From positions 1-32,507 of the forward strand of contig JABDDY010000005.1 in NCBI GenBank assembly GCA_013287365.1: a stretch of DNA of 32,507 nucleotides. Direction: 5' to 3'. The notes under the pieces are model-generated. The model made no database searches. It saw only the letters and a program-made list of their open reading frames with translations, and was not told the DNA's origin. This stretch comes from Chlamydiota bacterium (lineage in GTDB: Bacteria > Chlamydiota > Chlamydiia > Chlamydiales > Rhabdochlamydiaceae). Positions 26,818-32,507 of the stretch are shown one piece after another; within the stretch, counting starts at the first letter, position 1; every line of letters begins with the position of its first letter. Made by a program: the position numbers and the translations under genes.

Positions 26818-27909
26818 AGTCTCTATTTCCATTTGCCCTTTTGCAGACGCAAGTGCCCCTATTGCCACTTCTTTGTTTTGCCAGAAAAAGAGCCCGATAA
26901 AGAGCTTTTGCAAGGCGCGCTCTTGCGCCATCTGGATCGGTTGCTCCCCCAGTTAGAGGGGCAAAAAATCGCCTCGGTCTATTTTGGCGGTGGCACCCCT
27001 ACCCTCTTTGGCATAGACCGCGTTACCGCTCTTTTGCAAAGGCTACAGCTGGATCCAGAGTGTGAAGTGACAATCGAGGCCAACCCCGAAGAGGTGACAA
27101 AAGAGCTCTTGAGCGGGTACAAAAAGGCGGGGATAAATAGGCTGAGTATTGGGGTGCAAACCCTTGACGATGCTCTGCTAAAAACTTTAGGAAGAAGCCA
27201 CACAGCAAAAAAAGCTGTAGAGGCTGTGGAAGTAGCCCATGAGGTGGGCTTTAAGAACCTCTCTATTGATCTGATGTATGAACTTCCCGGACAGAGCAAA
27301 GAGAGCTTTGAGAGAACCCTTGAGCGCGTGGGAGAGCTTCCGCTTACCCACCTTTCGCTCTATAACCTCACCTTTGAGCCTACAACCCTCTTTTACAAAC
27401 AGCGCGCCAGTCTACAAAAACTGCTCCCTTCCAGTGAGGAGTGTTTGGAAATGCTCCAGATAGGAGTAGCTAAACTAGAGGCCTTTGGCTTGAAGCGCTA
27501 CGAAATTTCCGCTTTTGCACGGCAAGGTTTTAGCGCGCGTCACAACTGCGGCTACTGGACCGCTCGCCCCTTTTTTGGCCTTGGCCCCTCTGCCTTTAGC
27601 TACTTCGAAGGCAGGCGCTTTCGCAATGTGTGCAACTTAAGGCGCTATAGCGAAACACTTGGCACCGATTTTGAGGAAAAACTACCCTTTCCCGACTCTC
27701 TCCATGAGCTTTTAGCCGTAGAGCTGAGGCTTTTAGAAGGGGTTGATTTGACCCTGTTTGAAGGACGCCACGGCTCTCTGCCTGAAGAGACAGAGGAGCG
27801 TGTGGGAAAGCTGCTCTCTGAGGGTTTCCTCGAAAAAGAGGAAACTAGGCTCCGGCTTACCCCGAAGGGGCTGCTTTTTTACGACAGCGTGGCGGCAAGA
27901 ATCATATGA
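26803..27909 (+). CDS. hemW: HemW-like radical SAM protein (formerly annotated coproporphyrinogen III oxidase HemN-like)
   Basis: ISLYFHLPFCRRKCPYCHFF (CxxxCxxC), VYFGGGTPTLF, LSIGVQTLDDALLKTLGRSH, NLSIDLMYELPGQSKESF, YEISAFARQGFSARHNCGYW. Confidence 0.9.
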   Translation: MTQQISLYFHLPFCRRKCPYCHFFVLPEKEPDKELLQGALLRHLDRLLPQLEGQKIASVYFGGGTPTLFGIDRVTALLQRLQLDPECEVTIEANPEEVTKELLSGYKKAGINRLSIGVQTLDDALLKTLGRSHTAKKAVEAVEVAHEVGFKNLSIDLMYELPGQSKESFERTLERVGELPLTHLSLYNLTFEPTTLFYKQRASLQKLLPSSEECLEMLQIGVAKLEAFGLKRYEISAFARQGFSARHNCGYWTARPFFGLGPSAFSYFEGRRFRNVCNLRRYSETLGTDFEEKLPFPDSLHELLAVELRLLEGVDLTLFEGRHGSLPEETEERVGKLLSEGFLEKEETRLRLTPKGLLFYDSVAARII

Positions 27910-28069
27910 ACCTATCCGCAAAGTTGAAGGCACTCCTTTTTGAGTCTTTTTTCGTCGTTTTTAAAGCCGCTTCTTGGTCTACTTATTCAAGTATGCTCTG
28001 CGAAGCGGCTTTAAAAATGACAAAAAAATCCTTCAAAAATCAGCGCCTTCAACTTTGCGGATAGGTTCA
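27907..28069 (+). repeat. 163-bp intercistronic palindromic element, copy 2
   Basis: Perfect 25-bp ends TGAACCTATCCGCAAAGTTGAAGGC (27907-27931) / GCCTTCAACTTTGCGGATAGGTTCA (28045-28069). Core AGCCGCTTCTTGGTCTACTTATTCAAGTATGCTCTGCGAAGCGGCT. Same family as 7210-7372. Confidence 0.92.
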
Positions 28070-28905
28070 TGAACGGACTCATTTGTCTCGACATTGATGG
28101 CACTTTGACCTCCGAGCTCACCCATATTCCTGCAGAAGTGGCCAGCTGTCTTCACAGGCTCTACAAAAAAAAGTGGCAGATTGCGCTTGTGACCGGCCGC
28201 ACCTTTTCCTTTGCCAGCACACTTTTAGAAGCTCTCCATTTTCCCTACACCCTTGCCCTGCAAAATGGCGCCGACATTCTCAGCATGCCGAATAAAAAAC
28301 TTTTGCGACGCTGCTATATAAAGGCTCCGCTCATTGGCAAGCTCTCTCAAATCTACGAGGATCAAAAAGAGGAATTCATCATCTACGCAGGGTATGAGAG
28401 GGGTGACTTTTGCTACTTTAGGCCAGAGCGCTTTTCCGAGACTCTTTTACTCTACCTCTATGAGCTCAAAGAGCTCTCCAAAGCACCTTGGGAAGCTCTT
28501 AAAGAATTTGCTTTTGATCAGGGACAAGAGTTTCCCCTGATCAAGTGTTTTGGCAGCAAAGAGCTCATGCTCTTCATTGCTTCTCGCCTTGCAGCCGCCG
28601 CAGAGCTCACCACCTCTGTCATCAAAGACCCAATCTGCCCGGAGCTTTTCCTGAACCTTGTCACGAGCTCTTCCGCCAGCAAGGGCACGGCGCTCTGCTT
28701 TTTGCGCGACCATTTTAAGGCCCCACACGTCATCGCAGCTGGCGACGACCGCAACGACCTGCCAATGCTACAGGTTGCCGATCAAAAAATTGTCATGGCA
28801 AATGCTCCCGATGAGGTCAAGGAGGTCGCAACCCTCATTGCAAGACCCGCTCTTGAGCTGGGAATCATTGAGGCTCTTGAATTGGCAACAAAACTTGATT
28901 TTTAA
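28069..28905 (+). CDS. HAD-superfamily hydrolase (Cof-like)
   Basis: LICLDIDGTLTSE (DxDGT), IALVTGRTFSFA, LQNGAD, VIAAGDDRNDLPMLQVADQKIVMANAPDEVKEVA. Confidence 0.9.
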   Translation: MNGLICLDIDGTLTSELTHIPAEVASCLHRLYKKKWQIALVTGRTFSFASTLLEALHFPYTLALQNGADILSMPNKKLLRRCYIKAPLIGKLSQIYEDQKEEFIIYAGYERGDFCYFRPERFSETLLLYLYELKELSKAPWEALKEFAFDQGQEFPLIKCFGSKELMLFIASRLAAAAELTTSVIKDPICPELFLNLVTSSSASKGTALCFLRDHFKAPHVIAAGDDRNDLPMLQVADQKIVMANAPDEVKEVATLIARPALELGIIEALELATKLDF

Positions 28906-28963
28906 TTATTGAATCTTAGACTTGGGATCCCTTATACTTGGCTAGTTTAACCGGGAGCACCCT

Positions 28964-29137
28964 ATGACACGCATGAGCAAACAGGGCGAAAGAAGAGCTA
29001 TGTCTCCGAGGCGACCTCGCCCCCCTGCTGTAAAGACAGGACCTTTGAAGGATCGACTACCAGGTGGCTACAAGCCTCAGCCAAACGCCCTCTCGGGTGA
29101 GAAAGCGAAACAAGTATTTATCGCAAAAGTTAAATAG
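28964..29137 (+). CDS. Small basic hypothetical protein (57 aa), below the ORF-track cutoff
   Basis: MTRMSKQGERRAMSPRRPRPPAVKTGPLKDRLPGGYKPQPNALSGEKAKQVFIAKVK*. Sits immediately upstream of the next small basic ORF and ybeY, like the small ORFs recalled upstream of Chlamydia CT422. Confidence 0.7.
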   Translation: MTRMSKQGERRAMSPRRPRPPAVKTGPLKDRLPGGYKPQPNALSGEKAKQVFIAKVK

Positions 29138-29145
29138 GAATTTTC

Positions 29146-29307
29146 ATGTCTAGACACCGCAGTTTTCGACAAGCAGGAAAAAGTGGAAAAAAACGCAATG
29201 TGCTCAAGCGCTTTGAACGAGTCGATGTGCTAAGGCGCCTCGGCAAATGGAAAGATGGAGAAAACAAGAAAGTCACAGGGCTTCCCAAGACCCCTCCCCT
29301 CCTATAA
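29146..29307 (+). CDS. Small basic protein (53 aa) of the Chlamydiae/Verrucomicrobia type
   Basis: MSRHRSFRQAGKSGKKRNVLKRFERVDVLRRLGKWKDGENKKVTGLPKTPPLL*. The RNVLKRFERV.VL...GKWK...GLPKT pattern matches the recalled PVC small basic protein family. Not in the ORF track because of length. Confidence 0.75.
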   Translation: MSRHRSFRQAGKSGKKRNVLKRFERVDVLRRLGKWKDGENKKVTGLPKTPPLL

Positions 29308-29740
29308 AATCGACGTTTTCAATCTCCAGCGCACTCTTTCCCTTTCGGAATCCTCTGTAAAGAGCGTCGTCTCTTTTCTTCTAAAAACCTACCGCGTGGC
29401 AAGTCGGCAGCTTGCCATTTATTTTGTCTCGCGCCAGAGGATACAGGCTCTGCATGGCCAGTTTTTTGGCAGTGGCACAGCCACCGACTGCATCACTTGC
29501 CCCTTTGATCCTCCAGAACAAAAGGGCTTTTTGGGAGAAATTTTTGTCTGCCCAGAGGTCGCTTCTATCTTTGCGAGGAAAAACCAGCTCGACCCTTACG
29601 AGGAATTGACACTTTATCTGATTCATGGTTTCCTCCATTTAATGGGCTTTAAAGATAAAACCTCCTTGGAAAGAAAGCAGATGCGCGCAGAGGAAAAAAA
29701 ATGTTTACAGCTACTGGGTAGCTCGATCCTTAGAAAATGA
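29255..29740 (+). CDS. ybeY: YbeY-like rRNA maturation endoribonuclease
   Basis: LGEIFVCPEVAS...LDPYEELTLYLIHGFLHLMGFKD, UPF0054 signature-like region; followed by a CBS/CNNM gene. Confidence 0.82.
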   Translation: MEKTRKSQGFPRPLPSYKIDVFNLQRTLSLSESSVKSVVSFLLKTYRVASRQLAIYFVSRQRIQALHGQFFGSGTATDCITCPFDPPEQKGFLGEIFVCPEVASIFARKNQLDPYEELTLYLIHGFLHLMGFKDKTSLERKQMRAEEKKCLQLLGSSILRK

Positions 29741-30993
29741 ACCTCTTTTTCCTCTCATTCCTCTTCCTTTTTGGCGCCAGCTTGCTCAAGGGAATCAGCA
29801 GCTCGATTGAACGGCTTGGCAAAATACGTGCCGAACAGCTCAGCGAAAAAAAGCTGCAGCTCTTACCCTTAAGCCGCTCCCTCTTTTCCAGAAAACAGAG
29901 GCAAAAGCTCTCCTATGCCTTAAGCCTAACCCGTTATCTGCTTTCTCTGGGTTTTGCCCTCTGTTTTTTCACGGCTCTTATAGAGCGAGGAGCAGAGCCC
30001 CTCTCTGCGGTCCAGGAGCTCTTTGCAGCTTTACTGACCCTGCTTGTCGCTCTTGTTGCGAGCGCCTGCTTTGAGCTAATGGCCACCCTCTGGCCCCTCC
30101 CTTTCTTCAAAGTTACCTCGCTACTTGCCACCCTTTTTCTTCTGCCGTTTTGGCCGCTCTCTCTTTTACTCTACCACCTCCAAAAACGACTTTCTCTGGG
30201 GAAAACACCCGCTCTCACCTCTTTTCGGATGAAGGATAAGATCCTCGAGATCTTTCAAGAACCCGAATTTGCCTCTGCCATCGATACAAGTGACCAGAAG
30301 CTCATTCTCTCTGTGATCGGGTTTAAGCAGAGAATCGCTCGCGAGGTGATGGTCCCGCGCATTGACATCTCTACTCTTGCTGTCGAAACGACCTTGGAGG
30401 AGGCGGCACTCCATTTTCTCAAAGAAGGGTATAGTCGCGTCCCCGTTTTCCAAGAGAGCATCGACAACATCATCGGCGTTCTCTACTACAAAGACATTCT
30501 CTACGCCTACTCCCAGCAAATCCCTCAAAAGGCACAGTCTGTGGAAAAATGGGTCAAGCCCGTGCTCTATGCACCTGAAACGAAAAAAATCTCCCATCTT
30601 CTGCAAGAATTTCGCAGCAAAAAAATCCACCTTGCCATTGTTGTCGATGAGTATGGCGGAACAGAGGGGGTCGTGACCATTGAGGATATTCTCGAAGAGC
30701 TTGTGGGGGAAATTGCCGATGAGTATGACGTCGGCGAAGAGGCACTTTTCACTCCATTGCCCTCGGGTGGCTGGATTGTCGATGCCAAGATGACAATTCT
30801 AGACATCGAGGAGGAGCTCGGTCTTCACATCCCCTTAAGCCCCGAGTATGACACCATTGGAGGATTCATCTTCCACAAAGCGGGAGCGATTCCCTCTAAG
30901 GGCTGGCGGCTGCACCATGATGAGTTTGACCTAGAAGTTTTAAGCTCGGATGAGCGCTCCATCGACAAAATCCGCGTTACGCTGCGCAAGTAA
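29737..30993 (+). CDS. CNNM/CorC-HlyC family protein with CBS domains
   Basis: N-terminal TM (DUF21-like) region, VMVPRIDISTLAVETTLEEAALHFLKEGYSRVPVFQESIDNIIGVLYYKDIL, LAIVVDEYGGTEGVVTIEDILEELVGEIADEYD, CorC_HlyC C-terminus. Confidence 0.92.
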   Translation: MNLFFLSFLFLFGASLLKGISSSIERLGKIRAEQLSEKKLQLLPLSRSLFSRKQRQKLSYALSLTRYLLSLGFALCFFTALIERGAEPLSAVQELFAALLTLLVALVASACFELMATLWPLPFFKVTSLLATLFLLPFWPLSLLLYHLQKRLSLGKTPALTSFRMKDKILEIFQEPEFASAIDTSDQKLILSVIGFKQRIAREVMVPRIDISTLAVETTLEEAALHFLKEGYSRVPVFQESIDNIIGVLYYKDILYAYSQQIPQKAQSVEKWVKPVLYAPETKKISHLLQEFRSKKIHLAIVVDEYGGTEGVVTIEDILEELVGEIADEYDVGEEALFTPLPSGGWIVDAKMTILDIEEELGLHIPLSPEYDTIGGFIFHKAGAIPSKGWRLHHDEFDLEVLSSDERSIDKIRVTLRK

Positions 30994-31068
30994 AAGCCGC
31001 AAAAACGGTATCAACGCAGAGACGCCATGCCGCAACGTCGCAAAGATTTTTTTATAAATTGCCTCGGC

Positions 31069-31288
31069 TTTGTTGTACAATTCACTTTTCGGCTTAACAC
31101 TCTTAAAATAAAATACTTAACCACAGAGCTCACAGAGAACACAGAGATTAAAAAACAAGAGAAATGGTCTGCAAACATCTGTGGAGTATCCGTCTTAATT
31201 TTTTAATCTCTGTGTTCTCTGCGAGCTCTGTGGTTAAATATCTTATTTTTAGCAAGTTGCAGGTTAAAAACCAATTATGCAACAAAAC
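31069..31288. repeat. CCACAGAG-type palindromic element, copy C (about 220 bp), inverted relative to copy A
   Basis: TTAACCACAGAGCTCACAGAGAACACAGAGATTAAAAAA ... TTTTTTAATCTCTGTGTTCTCTGCGAGCTCTGTGGTTAA (31117-31237). Flanks match copy A in reverse complement (CTAAAAACCAATTATGCAACAAAAC; AATTCACTTTTCGGCTTAACACTCTTAAAATAA). Confidence 0.8.
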
Positions 31289-31308
31289 TAATTGCCTGTT
31301 TTGCGTTT

Positions 31309-31992
31309 TTAGTGCACCACTTCAACTGTTGGCTCTAGGTGGCCATATTTATTCCAACAACTTGGGGAAAAGCGAGCTGTATTTGACCCCTTGTTAGTTT
31401 CAAACACAACCTCATCCTGCGCGGGTCTTCTAAAATTGGGTTCTGAAAAATCGGTGTTAAAGCCCGGCACCGAATCATCGTAGGACCCCGGCTCTCGAAA
31501 TACAACTCCCATGGGCAGATCGTTCCCCCTCCAGGTAGCCGCCCAAAGGGCTCTAGCAATGGTGGTAGAGTTCCAATGATCCTCATAGCGAGGGAACCGG
31601 CTTGTAAACTCTTCTCTTAAATTCTCTTTCACATTCTGCAGGTCAATAGCAAAGATAATCGCATTTCCCACGAAAGGAACAATTTGCACTAGGCCTCTTA
31701 AGAAATTCAAAGCCTCTACTCCCAATAGGTAAAAATTGGCTCTGGTATATTGAAAAAAGAAAAATATTTCCACCAGCGTGTAGACCGCAGATCCGAGGGC
31801 AAGCAACGCTTGTATCTTTCCAGAAACTACACTGATCACAGGCGTATATCCCCAATAGGTGAACCAAGAGACTCTAAAAACGGGATCCCCATTTGTCTCT
31901 CTTCCCACCAAAATAACGGAGGCGCCATTGTCTAGATCACTGAGCATCTGACTGCTGGTTTGCTGATTTAAGCCACTTACCTGATCAACCAT
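31309..31992 (-). CDS. Hypothetical membrane protein; possible inclusion-membrane or secreted protein
   Basis: Ser/Gln-rich polar N-terminus (MVDQVSGLNQQTSSQMLSDLDNGAS), two hydrophobic lobes (TPVISVVSGKIQALLALGSAVYTLVEIFFFF, YLLGVEALNFLRGLVQIVPFVGNAIIFAI), polar C-terminal domain. Confidence 0.6.
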   Translation of the reverse strand: MVDQVSGLNQQTSSQMLSDLDNGASVILVGRETNGDPVFRVSWFTYWGYTPVISVVSGKIQALLALGSAVYTLVEIFFFFQYTRANFYLLGVEALNFLRGLVQIVPFVGNAIIFAIDLQNVKENLREEFTSRFPRYEDHWNSTTIARALWAATWRGNDLPMGVVFREPGSYDDSVPGFNTDFSEPNFRRPAQDEVVFETNKGSNTARFSPSCWNKYGHLEPTVEVVH

Positions 31993-32116
31993 CTGTTTTC
32001 CTCCATATTTAGGGATTATTTTAACCTGTTTTTCTCTATCTGTCAATCGATCGTTTTAAAAATTAAAATAATCTTTTCTATGACTTTTTATTCAAGGAAA
32101 AGCATAATGGGCGCTC

Positions 32117-32507
32117 ATGAGAAGACCCATCTGCTTAGTCGAGCCCAGCATCGCAATCGCTGGAGAAAAACGTTCCTGGAAGTTCCTCTACACCCCAACC
32201 ATTGCCCTCCCAGCAGGCACAAGGCTGAAGTTTGATCCACTGGTTCAGCTGCGGCCAGTCGATTGGGAGCTACCTCAGTGTGACTCTAGAGGAAGCGAAA
32301 ACTTGATCTGGCTCAAGCTGCCAAACGATAAGACTGTGCAGGCAAAAGAGCTGATCCCTTCTCGAGGGGCTCAGAGCTGTGCCTACGAATTTACTCTCCC
32401 AAGCGAGGTGAAACTCGGAGAAACGCTCGCCATTTGCCTAGGCTCTCCGGAGAGCAATGCTGAAGCGCAGCACAAAAAGGGCAACAGAGCGCAGAGCCTG
32501 ACCCAGA
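32117..32507 (+). CDS. Hypothetical protein, N-terminal part (runs off the right window edge)
   Basis: Open frame from ATG 32117 to window end: MRRPICLVEPSIAIAGEKRSWKFLYTPTIALPAGTRLKFDPLVQLRPVDWELPQCDSRGSENLIWLKLPNDKT... Missing from the ORF track because it lacks a stop in the window. Confidence 0.7.
   Translation, partial: MRRPICLVEPSIAIAGEKRSWKFLYTPTIALPAGTRLKFDPLVQLRPVDWELPQCDSRGSENLIWLKLPNDKTVQAKELIPSRGAQSCAYEFTLPSEVKLGETLAICLGSPESNAEAQHKKGNRAQSLTQ

Noticed and set aside
31164-31397. 77-aa ORF overlapping CCACAGAG element copy C
   Set aside because: Most of it is palindromic repeat sequence, with no RBS or family similarity; considered non-coding.

Overview
This looks like a chromosomal window from a Chlamydiales bacterium, probably an environmental or Parachlamydia-related lineage (inference from gene content and order). 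Recognisable chlamydial blocks are sucA-sucB-lpd with a CT053-like coiled-coil protein and hemW, and a small basic ORF, small basic protein, ybeY and CBS/CNNM protein run. Other housekeeping genes are tpx, a TauE/SafE permease, NAD-malic enzyme, a 12-TM carrier, an HD phosphohydrolase, an IMPDH/GMPR-type enzyme, a GT2, udk, two CAT-anticodon tRNAs (one initiator-like), a Xer recombinase, a ferredoxin and a DUF1858-IscA fusion. The accessory stretch at about 10.1-15.1 kb has an F-box + WD40 protein (eukaryotic-like effector candidate), a DUF4143-type AAA ATPase behind two tandem 22-bp dyads, and an AbiEi/AbiEii pair behind a 63-bp dyad. The most unusual signal is non-coding. Two dispersed palindromic elements are both exactly 163 bp. 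Both fill the gap from the stop codon of one gene to the start codon of the next co-directional gene, lie in the same sense relative to transcription, and share conserved ends and a conserved apical hairpin, while their intermediate stems differ in sequence but still pair. A second palindromic family (TTAACCACAGAG..., about 220 bp) has three copies, and two further single-copy nested palindromes occur near 1.7 kb and 3.0 kb. All calls are by eye; no database search was run.
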